DNA of 64,000 nt from Entomortierella parvispora (Eukaryota; Mortierellomycota; Mortierellomycetes; Mortierellales; Mortierellaceae), in NCBI GenBank assembly GCA_963573315.1, contig OY752140.1, positions 1,550,001 through 1,614,000 on the forward strand, in the 5' to 3' direction. The translations under genes were made by a program, and so were the position numbers. The notes beneath the pieces were generated by a model. The model ran no database searches and was not told where the DNA came from. It was given only the letters and a program-made list of their open reading frames with translations. Shown here piece by piece: positions 1-13,259 of the stretch; position 1 is the stretch's first letter, and each line of letters starts with the position of its first letter.

Positions 1-2
1 TG

Positions 3-3000
3 GACGCCAAATATCAGTTCTCGGTCTTGCAAGAAGTGGAATACTCTGCTCTGCAGCAGACAGCCTTTGATCTTGATATGGGGGACGTCAGCGAGGACTC
101 TATCGACTCTGGGGACCATGCGTCTTCCAGCCGTTCTGGAGTTCAGGAGTCTATGGAGCGTATTCGTCAGGCACTGAGGCAACTCGATAGCTATATTGAG
201 GAGGATTGCTTCGAGACCCTTCTCGCAGCAAAGTTCTATACTCACTCCAAGGCCACCGAGGATATTCGCCAGTGGATTGCTGCCTGCAGGGAATCAATGG
301 GCCAGGTGAACGCCAAGGAAAAGGATGGAAGAGAGTTGACTGAGCAAGAGAAGAAGCAGCAATCGCACGAATGGAGGACCACGCATCTTGCGGCTCTGGA
401 GAGACGACTGGGTCAGTTTGGCGGGACCATCCAGCACTACGATGCTCTATCGGGAGAGTTTATGCTACTTCACCACCCTCAGACCAGTGTATTGGACCTC
501 TCAGCCGTTACCGAAGGCAGCATTGCTGAGGATGAAAACAAGTCAATCTCCATGAGGGTGATTCTCCGTCAGACTGTCCAGGAACGGACCAAGAGAACCC
601 GAGAGGACTGGGAGCTGCTCAAGCAAGAGTTTATGTCGAAGACCGAGGAAGTCAACAATGAATCTGAAACCAGTGCAGACGGACAGAACGTTGAAAACGG
701 CGGTCTCGCTCGGAGTTCCTCGGTAATTAAGGCCAAGACATTGACTCGGTTCGGAGCTGAGATCCTAGAAGACATTGCTCGTGTGTCCAGGGAAATCCAG
801 GAGATGTTTGACCACGGATCGGCTAGTCATTCGACCTTGTCTCTTGTTGTCGAGTCAGACGGTGCTTTGATCAAGTCCAAGGAAGGTCAAGCACGTTTGG
901 GAATGATTGAGAACTATATCCGCGATGTCCTGCAAGCCAAGGTGGACAAGCTTGACTCCATGCTGTCGGCGTCCGATAGTCAGCAGTCTATTCAAGAACC
1001 AAGCCCGCTTCAAGAGCCAAGTCCGACCAATGCTCGTCATCATGAAAAGATGGTGGGCGTGGCGATGCAGCGAGGATTGATTGCAGAAGCCATAAACAGA
1101 CTCGTTGAATCCTGTCATCAACAGCGTCGAGAGGTCGAGGAGACGGTAAAGGTGCAAAATGCAATGGATCTGATTCATGAGACGAGTCTGCTCTGCGATT
1201 CGATGATGAAGACGATCCAATCTGCCGATGGATTGCTATATCCGAAGGAGAACGGATCTTTGTACAATCTCTCAGCTGCCTCCTCTTCTTCATCGTTGGC
1301 GTCCATCATGTCTCCATCGCGGTCGCCCTATGCCAGTCCAACCATGTCTCCTTCTTCCACCATTTCCAGAGCGACCGCCTCACGTCAACGTCGAACTTCT
1401 CGAATCTCTATGGGTCGATCCTTCTCAGTCTCTTCCATGAACGACGAAGAGTTTGGTGAATGGGAAACCAACTACCGTTCTCTCCTTCAAAAACTGGAGG
1501 GGTATACCCATGACATTGAGCATGGACTCGACAGTGCTCAGACAATGGCTGATCGGTTGAATGACTGGAGGCTGGACGAAAACATTGGAATTGCAACTGA
1601 ACACTGGCAAAAAGTCAAGTTGGCTGCTGTGGCCAAGAAGCAGGAACTGGATCGAGTTTTGGCTCGACGATCAGGAGATGGTGCGCCTCACGCCGCCGGA
1701 AACAGCATTCATCCTTTGGATTCCAACCCTGTTTCTATCCGTCCAAGTCTTTTGCAGCCTACAGCCTCGTCCAACAATCGAGTAAAGGCCATTTTGGGAT
1801 CCCCAGTGGATGCCACCTCTCCTATGCCTCGCAAGAAACGTTTCTCAACCGGAAATATCACTCGTAGCACGTTTGTGCCACCTTCGCCTACCCCGTCTAC
1901 TGGAAGTCGGTCGAATGTCAGCCTTGCGGGGGGCCGAGTACGAGCAGGCACTGCACCCAATGTAGCTACTGTAGGCACAGGTGCTATTGGAGCTCAGGAA
2001 ATGGCGAGGAAGTTTGGAACACTGGGTTCTCCTAGTATCCAGACCATGTCTCCTGCAATCTCGAATGAGACCAAAAGACGGCCTCCTATCATTCGCAAAA
2101 ATGGCTCGGCATCTTCAGTGTCGTCGCTGGTGTTTGGTCAAGAGCCTGGTAGTCCTTCCGTAAAGCCCCAAAAAACAGTTTACAAAGCTGATCCAAGCAA
2201 TGCATTGGACGTAGAGGTGGCGCGCGTTGTTAACGCGAGCGGGTACGCTATGAAGGTCCAGCGACTGAAGGATGGCACTGGTTCTCATGTTGTCACCAGT
2301 TTGGGTACCTCTAATCGACACGGGTCCGAGTCGACGTTGAACCTTGCTCTTAGTGGTCAGTCCGATAATGGGGCCCATGAGGGTGTGGACAGCGCCAGCA
2401 GTAGTCCCCGTGTGGTCAAGACCATTCGAGGACAAAGCCGACTTGGAGCTCATAGCAAAACCAACTCGAGCTCGACCTCAGATTCGAGCAGCTCCACTGG
2501 CGAGGTTGGACGTTATGTCTTTGGAGATGTGGAACCGAAGGTTTGCTATTGCCGTATTCTTAGAAGCCGCAAGGTCATGGTTCGAGTTGGAGGCGGATGG
2601 TGTGAACTTTCAAAGTAAGCTTCGAACAAGTTTGTATACCTTTCTCGCAATCGGAGGTTTCAGTTCTTTTCAGGAACAGCTTAAAAGAGTGTTCACTAAT
2701 GTTTGATGGTTCACTTGTTTAATTAGGTTTATGGAGGACCATGCTTCGCTCGAACAACGAAAGGTCAAGGCACGACTTTTGTCTGCATCGACGTCTTCGA
2801 TCTCGGTTGCTTCTCACTATGGAGGGTCGACCTCGTTCCTGAGTGCGACGGATTCGAGATTGAATCTCGCTGGTGGTCGGAACCGAACCAGCAATAACAG
2901 CTCGGACAGTCTTTCTGATGGCCAGATGAGTGGCAGTGTGGACGGCGAGGGCATCAGCATCATGCGATCAAAGAGCAGCACGAATGTATCAACAGCTGCA

Positions 3001-3159
3001 GTAGCAGCGTCGACGGGAAGTGGAAAGGAAGACGAGAGGACTCCTCGGATCCGTAAGAAGAAGGAGGTCGTCTACCATATCCGACCAAGCGATGATCTGT
3101 CGCTCAAGACAATCAAGTTTGTTAAGAATGGTGCGGGTGAGGGGCTGGTGGCGCTGTAA
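3..3159 (+). CDS. GAS2 (GAR) domain cytoskeleton-linker protein, 5' partial
   Basis: The reading frame is already open at the left edge, so the N-terminus lies outside the window. Two exons are seen: up to 2614, then 2727-3159. The join across the 112-bp GT-AG intron gives a continuous GAR core (CYCRILR...VMVRVGGGW at about 2539-2600, followed by ELSKFMEDH). Proteins with this domain bind microtubules and often crosslink them to actin. The roughly 700 residues before it are polar, with helical, coiled-coil-like stretches (0.1-1.2 kb) and Ser/Thr-rich disordered linkers (1.25-2.15 kb). A conserved-looking lead-in (DPSNALDVEVARVVNA, about 2190-2240) precedes the GAR domain, as I recall for fungal GAR proteins. 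The C-terminal tail is Ser-rich and ends in a short ordered segment (about 3060-3156). The domain is well supported; the exact cellular role is inferred. Confidence 0.85.
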
Positions 3160-3243
3160 CTTGGCCGATCTTGGATACCAACACCATACCCTGTTGAGGA
3201 AAACTAAAAACAAGCGCAATTGGCAATGTTGCACAAAACATGT

Positions 3244-3249
3244 AATAAA
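3244..3249 (+). promoter_or_regulatory. Poly(A) signal AATAAA of the GAS2-domain gene
   Basis: A canonical AATAAA lies 85 nt after the stop codon of the GAS2-domain gene and about 400 nt before the next start codon. It is the only such hexamer in this short spacer. Confidence 0.5.
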
Positions 3250-3390
3250 AACTACGAATATCCTGAATAACTTAGTTTACAAACACACCACACAGGCACA
3301 CAGGCACAGACAGAACAAAAAGTGGCAGCCAGCCAGCCAGACAGGACAGGCCAGGCACGCGTGCGCCTGGCCGTCTCTCGCTTCTCCACA

Positions 3391-3450
3391 GTCATGCAGT
3401 CATTCAGTCGTCAGTCAGTCAGTCAGTCAGCCAGCCAGTCAGTCGTCCAC
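3391..3450 (+). repeat. CAGT tetranucleotide microsatellite
   Basis: Imperfect tandem copies of CAGT/GTCA with CAGC variants, in the promoter or leader of ARF6 about 200 bp upstream of its start codon. Confidence 0.8.
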
Positions 3451-3463
3451 TTTCTGCCTTTTT

Positions 3464-3650
3464 CTCCTCTCTCTCTCTCTCTTCCTTCTTTTCTTCTCTT
3501 TCAGACATCTCTATACCCTCTTCCTCCTTCTACTCCTTCTACTCCTCCTACTCCTCCATCTCCCTCCCACTCTCCAGGCACATCTTCAATTCGCCTGCAT
3601 CCGTGTCCCCTCTCCCTTCTCCCTCCCCCCCTCACATTTACATCCCTTCG
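3464..3650 (+). promoter_or_regulatory. Pyrimidine-rich leader of ARF6
   Basis: About 185 bp almost entirely C and T on the sense strand (TCTC runs, then CTCCT-type runs) ending just before the start codon. The same architecture recurs upstream of several genes here (ankyrin protein, thioesterase, PH protein, importin). It probably marks the transcription start region and 5' UTR. Confidence 0.45.
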
Positions 3651-3652
3651 CC

Positions 3653-5779
<2,127 letters not shown>

Positions 5780-6349
5780 ACGAAGAACGCGCCACCAACG
5801 CCCACGCCAAACACGAAACACAAAAAACACCGCACGCCCCATGAAGGACACGGACTCTTCCAGGACCAACAGCCATTTCACTATCATTGTAGATCTTTTT
5901 GGAGGGGGTGGTGTTCTTTTTTCAGCCTCATTCCTCGTGTTTTCCTCTCCTGCCAGTCCTCTTTCCATACTCATCTATCTCTTTCAATAATATCCGCTAC
6001 TCTTTGTTACTTATCCGCAACTGCCAAATCAATGACCTGACCTGCTGCATATCATCATCATCATCATGATCCTGTCACGGTGACAGACTCGGGACAAACA
6101 GAACAGCCACCAGCAGAGAGATTGTCGGATGAACAGGCGCACTGGGCGTGGATGGACGTGCAGACAGTCGGATGAGCAAGCAGGCTGACAAACAGAAACA
6201 ACCAGGACCCTGTCCTGCGCCACGCACTCAGTCAGGACTTGGGAGAACCCAACGGCAAGAGAGGACGTCTTGGTCATCCATCCATGTGACAGGATGGACC
6301 CCAGTCGACGGTTCTCTCTTCAGCTTACATGACCCAGCCAGGAAGGGGC
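5780..6349. other. Intergenic region between ARF6 and the ankyrin gene
   Basis: About 570 bp with no supported gene. It holds the ARF6 3' UTR (an AATAAT at about 5985 could serve as a weak poly(A) signal), a short ATC run near 6050, and GACAG-rich sequence. Confidence 0.5.
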
Positions 6350-6898
6350 CCCTTTGGTCCCTTTCCCTTGTTTCCTTTTTCTATCTTTTCTTCCTCCTGC
6401 CGCTCTATCTTTTTCCTCCTTTGTCGCGACTCCTCTTCTCTATTGAAATCACGCACCCCTTCCCTGCCCCCCCTTTTATTCTCCCTTCTCTGCATGCCTC
6501 TTGGTCGTGTCTCTTCTCCTCTTTGTTTCTCTCTCTTTCTGTCTCTTGTTCGCTCGCTGGTCTCTTCCTCTCCTCTCTCCTGAGTTCTCCGCCCCCCACC
6601 TCCCACCTCGCTTCAGCTGCACTTCTCTTCCTACCCCTCGTTTACCGCCGGCCAAACAAGAAAGAGCCAACATAGAAAACGAGCATCAGCAGCATCATCA
6701 CGTCGGACAAAATCAAGAAGAAAACGTGGCTCTTTCGCCTTTTTTTTCCTTTTTGTTTGTTCATCGCTCTCTTTTTGTTTTCTTCTCTCCATCTGTCCGG
6801 CTTCTCATCATTCAATTCGCTCTCATCCTCCTTCCTTTCTTTCCTGCTCCCTTTTCCTTTCCTTTCCCCACGCTCAAACATACACCTCCACCTCCACC
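6350..6898 (+). promoter_or_regulatory. Long pyrimidine-rich leader of the ankyrin-repeat gene
   Basis: Roughly 550 bp dominated by C and T on the sense strand (TTCCTTTTTC, CTCCTCTC, CTTTCTTTCC), interrupted by a short mixed block at about 6650-6730. It ends right at the start codon in a CCTCCACC-type run. It is the longest such tract in the window. Confidence 0.45.
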
Positions 6899-9800
6899 AT
6901 GGCCTCTATAAGGGCCATGCTGCAGCTCCGGTCCAACTCGCAACCAAGCGCGTTGTTGCCTTCCCAGCAACCGACCTATCACAGCCACAATCATCATTCC
7001 CATCACAGTCGTCGTCAAAAGTACCAGCCCGAAGCCCCTTCTTCCTCTGTCTCCTCCTCTATCCGCAACAAAAACAGCAGTAACAACAGCTCGACCATGA
7101 CTGTGACCTACAAGAATTCCCACAATACCAGCAGCAACAACAGCAGCGTTTCCTCTATCCACAGCCTCTCCACTGGCTCTCTTCATCACGGGCACTCGGC
7201 TTTTGGCGCAGCAGCGGCTGCAGTCGTGGCCGTTACACACCAACACCATCCATCCTCTCACAAGTCATCCTCCTCAAGCAAGAAGCAGACTCCGTTCCAG
7301 AACCTTGGTCTTCACTCTGGAGCAGCCCTGGGTAACCTTGGTATGTATTCAGGACTCGATTTCCCGAGTCCATTGCAATCAGGCCCAGAACAGATGAAGG
7401 CTGCACCTCTTTTTTTTTTTTTATTTTTTTTTTTTTTTTTTTGGCGCTGAACGCGCTTTGTTTTACTATTGGTGCCTGCAAGCTGGCTGGGAGGAACGGG
7501 AAGAGAGGCGGCGAAACGAGAGAAACTCTTCAAGGAAAAACTCAAACACCAACGGCTGCCTTGCACAACAGCCTGTGAGCAAGCAAGGACGCACGCACTC
7601 AGTCAATCACTCAACCACACAAAAGCACACGCGTTCGCACTCATGTCGACAGGATGAATCTTGGAAACACGAATGAGCTGGCGGACACAGACTGAACGCA
7701 AGGTTCCTTCCTCCTGAACATCCCCGGCTCTCGGCCCTTTTTTTGCCTTTGCTGTTGTTTACGTTTACTTTTCAACGCGAGAGCTGGCTCATTTGGACAG
7801 GACAAGCGAACGGCTGGTCCTGTGCGTGTCTGTCCCGAGACGAGCCCTTTTTCATGTGGTCATCCAACAAAAGGAAAAAAATACAGTGCGCAGAACTGTC
7901 CAACGGGAAAAAAATGAGATCACACCCCTTTGATCCCTACTGAAGCAGCCCTGTACGGGTCTTATATTCTCAATTCTCAATTGTGCAGCCTCGTTCTGTT
8001 CTCACTCGCTGCTCGGCACTCCTTGTCGTCTTCCACTCAACAAGATCATGTAGCCCTTAAACTAATTGAATGACCCATGTTCATGTTGTTCACGTTCGCT
8101 GTTAGGTTTGGTCAAGTTTGCACTTGATAACGGTCAGCCAATCGATTCTGTAGTGAACGGTGTCTCGGCCATCCATGCAGCCTGCTGCAGCAACGCGAAT
8201 GTCGCCGTGGTCCTGTTCTTGATCGAGAGAGGTGCAGATGTCAACGCTCGGAGATTGCCTCGAAAACACAGCAATGAAAAGGGCGTGTAAGTAATAGTCT
8301 AGTGAGCCTGCGTGGATGTTGCTGTTAATTTGATCAAACAGCCCAAACCTGGCACCAAAGCACAAGACGCTAATCTTCTTTTTTTTTCTCCGTTTGTTTC
8401 GATGCCTGCGCCATTGTTGATTCTGATGTTGATATCGAATTCGATATTAATGCGGATAAATTCCATTAGTCAAACTGTGGGTACAACCGGATCGACTCCT
8501 TTGCACTTTGCAGCTGCCAACGGATGTTTAAATGTCGTTGACATTTTGCTGCGACACGGAGCTATCGTTGATATGGTTGACAAGGTAAGATGCAGTCTCG
8601 CATGCACACCTTCTCCGTCAAAAAGTGTGACCAGACGAAACGAAATGAAATGAAATGAAACAGGTCACATTCTCTAACATTTTGCTGCATGCAATCCTTG
8701 TTACTTTATCACTCTAGTATGGCTCTTCGCCTCTGTCAGTTGCTGCTGCTCGAAACCATCCCGAGGTGGCTAGTCTGCTTCGTCAGTATTCTGCGATGCA
8801 ACGTGGCGTTCAGGACCTGACACCGGAATTGGAGTCCAAAGATCCGATCGCAGAGCGCCGTACGAGTTCAGATCGATCTTACGCGCGCTTGAGCCATGAG
8901 AGAGACAACAGATCACAATCGCCCCTTCAACCCACCACTCGACCTCTTCCACCCTCGACATCAACACGCGTCGCTGGCCAGCGACGTATTAGCCTTCCTT
9001 CTATCGTCGAAGGCCCCAGCTCACCTACTCCACCTCGTCAGTCTTGCGACTTTGGCCGCCAGCCTCACTCAACGGAACCGTTGGCTAAAAGCACAACCTT
9101 TATTCGATCAACGCCGTCTGTACCCACTCGAAACTATTCCAAATCTGCAACCTCATCGCCCTTCAAGTCAGAGGATCGGTCATCAGGATCGAAATCACCT
9201 CTTCCTACATCGGCGACGCGCTCAAAGAAGGCTTCTCCTGGACGCTCTAGCATGCAGCGGTCTCATACGTCCCATGGCACCTATCTTACCGCGCCCGACA
9301 CCCATGCATCTGTGAAAAGGCGTCGATCCATGGAGTCTGTGGGTTTCCTTTCACCAAAAGCGGCTTCGGCTTCGACCGTCAACCGACGAAAGTCCTTCGA
9401 TCAGCTCTCGGCCATGACAAACAAAGATTCGAAAACGCGTCGGTCTTCTGATGCCTCGACAGATTCCCAAGGAACAGTCTCTTCAGGATCGGCAGGGTCG
9501 TTGAGAACAGTGGACACTGCGGCCTCCGACCCTCCCTCCGAGAATTCATTGGAGGAACTTGGCAGTGCAAAGGAAGCTCAGGCTCTCTCCTTGTCCAAGC
9601 CCATTGATTCTGGCACAGCTTCACACAACATCTCTCCTCTTACACGCTCCGTGTCCCAGCCTGCTTTGGAAAATCTGCGGCCTTATCGACCAATGACTTT
9701 TGCAACGGAGCCTACCGTTAGGCAGTCGTTGGACATCCAAATGCTGATGACAAACCAACAGCGACTGGAACGTCAGTCTATGGAAGCCCCTCGAAACGAC

Positions 9801-10259
9801 TCTGACCCTGATCTTCCTCAACAACTCTATCGTCGTCGGACCATGCAGGAAAACGGTCAGCCAAATATGGTGGTGATCCCTCGAAATCTAAGCATGGGAC
9901 CAACCATTGAAGTCCTCGCTGTCTCAGGATCGGACGAGTCCATATCGAGACACCGCACGTCGACTAGTAGCTCAATCTCGTTGCAGGAGGCAGCGCCTCG
10001 TCATAGTACCGGATCGTATTCCTCTGGTCACTCAGCTTCCACCCTATCCTTCTCGGGAAGCGCCACGGTCTCTGGACGATTCTCACGAATGTGGTCGTCT
10101 GGTGGCAAGGAGAATGGACCTAATGCTGGGAACTGGAACGTGGGCGAGTTTGCAGAGGCCAGTGGTGAAGCGGCCGCCCAGGGACTGGTCCGCGCGGACC
10201 AAAACCGCTCAAAGAACAGCATGTTGAATCGTCTCTCTGGGATCTGGTCCCGTCGGTAA
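6899..10259 (+). CDS. Ankyrin-repeat protein with long disordered Ser/Arg-rich tail
   Basis: Four exons (6899-7340, 8106-8286, 8470-8584, 8718-10259) join in phase to 759 residues. Residues 1-147 are low complexity (Ser, His, Asn, Gln). Residues ~148-265 form about three ankyrin repeats: AIHAACCSNANVAVVLFLIE-type, GSTPLHFAAANG, then SPLSVAAARNHPEVASLL. The middle exons encode only this block. The remaining ~490 residues are disordered, with many basic-Ser/Thr motifs (RRxSM, RRRS, RKS) that look like kinase sites. The tail ends in RFSRMWSSGGKENGP and LNRLSGIWSRR-like segments. Fungal ankyrin proteins of this plan are usually signalling or scaffold factors; no specific function can be assigned. 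The first intron is 765 bp and contains two T tracts. Confidence 0.88.
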
Positions 10260-10362
10260 AGTCTGAAGAAGAAAAGTCATAGGCAAACAGTGACAAATTT
10301 TTGTATATATCTCCCCAGAGCTTGCACAGAGCATGCTCTCTCCCTCTCCCATTTTCCCTGTA

Positions 10363-10368
10363 AATAAA
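10363..10368 (+). promoter_or_regulatory. Poly(A) signal AATAAA of the ankyrin gene
   Basis: Canonical AATAAA 104 nt after the ankyrin-gene stop, within the 168-bp spacer to the convergent SPOUT1 gene. Confidence 0.6.
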
Positions 10369-10427
10369 AAGCGCTTACCGCAGCTCTATCTTCTTTGTTA
10401 AATGTGTATGATTACATTGGAATTGCT

Positions 10428-12042
10428 CTAGACTCCTTGGGACGCAAAAGTGTTTTGAAGGGTAGCCATGGTGATCAAAAGAGCCTCCTCTGTCCTGACG
10501 ACTCTACTTCCTTGAGCTGGGCAGGTGTTTAGCCAGTAGTCAAACATATCCTTTGCATCCTCGGCGTTGCACTTCAAGTCTTCGTCAGCCTCGACGGCCG
10601 TCTCGATTCCGCTGGCACCGCCAAAGACGATCAGGGCGTGTGCAAAGTGGGGGATGGAGGATGTCACCTCGTTCGAGATGGGCGTTCCCTTATCTGAAGT
10701 TCCAATCGTCAGGTCGTATCCATTCTAAATGATCAAACGCAAACAATTCAAACTTTAGGAGCTACTCTTGACAGTTCGAAGGAGAATAATCAACATCATA
10801 CAAAAAAAACCTACAGGGAACGGGGATTCCGTAAAGACCTTGGAGACAGCATCTGCCAATCTGACTTGATAACCCCAGTAATATCCAGTTTCCTCCCTTG
10901 GGGTCTTTGGTGAGACGACTGTGCCCATAAAGAACTTTTGGTTGGCCATCTTTTCCTCCGCACTGGCCTCCATGGCCGCCAGAGCCGCTTGCGCTTTTGC
11001 GTTTTTGTCTTGTTTTTTGTTCTTGTCCTTTTCTGCACCCGCGATCCGGACTGTCACACGGGATCCTGTGGGGACCACGCGATCAATCAACACTTCCTTT
11101 CGCATACCACAATTGACAATGGAGGACTTCTCGTCCCGGGCTCGGACAACAACACCCTCTCTGAAGAGGGACCGTTCATCCAGATGCACATGGTGAGGTG
11201 GGTCCAGAGGGTTCAATAATCCTGCGAATTTAAGATCACGGTGCATTGGGAAAAGAAGCTTGCGGAGGTAACTAAGGGAAGTCGCAAAGCAAGTTAGAAT
11301 GAGAATCCACTCCAAAAAGCGGGTTTCCTGTAGAAAGATGGCAAGAAGATGTTGGAAAGGCAAAGAGACTCACAGTGGCGTTTCCAGATATTGAAGAACA
11401 CGTCCCATAAACAGGTTGGGGTCTGATTTTGGCAAATAATCATCCTTTCCGAGATTCTCCTTGGACAATCCCTTGGCAGATTCGTTGTAGATCACGATCT
11501 CATCCACGTTGAACATTACACAAGCTCTTGCGATCTAATAACGGCATGGGAAAAGATGAGAAACTTTTGGCCGGTAAAAAAAAAATTGAAGACAATAGTT
11601 GAAAAGGGATTCTTACCTGTCCAACGAGATATGTCTTCAACTCCACGGTTAAGGATCCATCGAGAATGCTTCCAGGTAATGCAATGGAGACCGTCCACTT
11701 GCGGCCCTTCTCGGGCACTGGGAACTGGTATGCCAAATGGGCCAAATGTTGCTGTTGTTGTAATGAAAGTGCCTTTGGCTTTGACTCGCCATCTCTGTCC
11801 TCCCGCTGTTGGCTCGTGTTGTGAGGGCGATCCCGGTTATTGTTGCCTTTGTGTTGATGCTTTTCTTCCTCATAAGCAGGTCCTGACGGACCCTTGTTAT
11901 CATAAGTTTTCCGACGCTGATAGAAGCAAATCTGCTAGTTAATAACAATCCTTCAAAAAAAAAAAGAAGGCCTTTCTCTTTAACTCAAAAGATGTTTTCT
12001 AATGAATTGTACCTTGTTGCGCTGCTCGTCCATGGATGCCAT
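10428..12042 (-). CDS. SPOUT-domain RNA methyltransferase (SPOUT1/C9orf114 family)
   Basis: Five exons, in coding order 12042-12013, 11934-11617, 11534-11374, 11271-10815 and 10724-10428, give 420 residues. After a charged, low-complexity N-terminus the family core is intact: WTVSIALPGSILD, ELKTYLVGQIARAC, VDEIVIY, YLRKLLFP, FAGLLNPLDPPHH, FREGVVV, VNCGMRKEV, YYWGYQVRLA, GYDLTIGTSDKG, HALIVFGG and NTCPAQGSR-VRTEEALL. The SPOUT fold binds S-adenosylmethionine in a C-terminal knot; family members are predicted RNA methyltransferases, and the human protein is linked to mitotic spindle and centromere function. A Lys/Ala-rich insertion (about 10960-11040) interrupts the inserted RNA-binding-like region. 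The gene is divergent from MPP6, with 230 bp between the start codons. Confidence 0.93.
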
Positions 12043-12272
12043 CGTGCTTGAAGAACTGGAGGGGTATGAGTCTGTGGAATGAGCAAGGGTGCATCTTTAT
12101 TCTTTTTTTGCGCCCAATATTTTGGTTTGTGACTGCTGAATCTACACTTGAAGAGGGAGAGAGGATCGCTGCATGCAAAAGCACCCTCAATTGTTCGCTC
12201 ACCTCCGTCTTTTCATTCGCCTCTTCATCGCAATATCGACATTTAAGCAACTCGCAAAAACATAATAGCGCC
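12043..12272. promoter_or_regulatory. Shared divergent promoter of the SPOUT1-like gene and MPP6
   Basis: Only 230 bp separate two start codons facing away from each other, so both core promoters and 5' UTRs must lie here. I see no convincing TATA box; a T-rich run at about 12103-12110 is the most distinctive element. Both products act on RNA, which makes co-regulation plausible but unproven. Confidence 0.6.
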
Positions 12273-13183
12273 ATGGCAGACAATATCCACAAGAAGGCCC
12301 TTTCGGGAAAACTACTGACCATGAAGGTAATGGACGATGTCATTTGGACCATAGACACGCGAACACTTTTTTTTGCAAGAGCGAGTCAAAAACTAGACCT
12401 GCATACCCGCATTGGCTCCCCTCGTCTCCTTCCCTCGACAAGTGCTATTGATCTCTAATACATTATTTTGTTTTGTTACCTCTAGTTCATGCAAAGGCAA
12501 CAGGAACAGGAGACAAGAAAGAAATTGGAACAAGAGCAAGTCAGGGTCGTCACAGAGGCACATTGGGTACTGGATCGCAAGGGTGAAGAAGCCCCGAAAC
12601 CGTAAGACATGAATCCTTCTTCTTTTTAGATCAACTTACGGTGACAATAGAAGAGCAAACGAATCAGATGAACTTGAACAACGCGCTTCATATCAAACGA
12701 GACGCTTAACATACCCGGCCTTCTCTCCTTTTTAACAGAAAATTTCAAGTCGAGATCGAGCCTAGTTTCTTGCAGATGGATTCCGTAGAACGGTCAAGTG
12801 TAGGCAGAGTCTCCTTTCAAAAGTTCAATGAAAATGTTGAGGTAAGATATAGTCGGCCCCAATTGTCGTACCGCCACTTTCTCTTGTCGATTTGTCGTAG
12901 TGATTTTCGAGAGAAAACTGACAGATTTCCCCCACCACTTACACATCAACAACATTTTCAGAAAACCGCGACCAAGGCAGTGGGACAGCAGCAATTGGAT
13001 CGCGAACTGAAGAGGGAACGTCAGATGGAAGTCGGAGATGAAGAGATGGCAAAGGAGTTGGCTCTTTCTAACAAAGCCAAGAAAGCAAAGACGAGTCATA
13101 ACAACGGCATCAGTGGAGGCGGCGGTGGGAATGGCGGGGAGAAAAAGAAGTTTAGTAATCGGAGAGTCGTCAAGAAGAATTAA
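12273..13183 (+). CDS. MPP6: M-phase phosphoprotein 6 / exosome cofactor Mpp6
   Basis: Four exons (12273-12326, 12486-12601, 12739-12841, 12962-13183) give 164 residues. Family blocks are clear: LSGKLLTMKFMQR near the N-terminus, ETRKKLEQEQ followed by EAHWVLD, GRVSFQKFNENVE, and DEEMAKEL before a basic Gly-rich tail ending RRVVKKN. Mpp6 binds the nuclear RNA exosome and supports Rrp6/Mtr4-dependent processing such as 5.8S rRNA maturation. The length is close to human MPHOSPH6 (160). The 3' end is very close to the convergent proton-channel gene: 71 bp lie between the two stop codons. Confidence 0.92.
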
Positions 13184-13253
13184 AACCACCGGTGCATTCC
13201 TCTTGTTACCCCTCATCATATGAACACATATTATCTCTCAATTTGAAAATCCA

Positions 13254-13259
13254 TTTATT
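13254..13259 (-). promoter_or_regulatory. AATAAA poly(A) signal overlapping the Hv1 stop codon
   Basis: On the minus strand the channel gene ends CAA TAA ATGG, so the stop codon is the core of an AATAAA hexamer. With only 71 bp to the MPP6 stop on the other strand, a short 3' UTR is expected. Confidence 0.6.
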
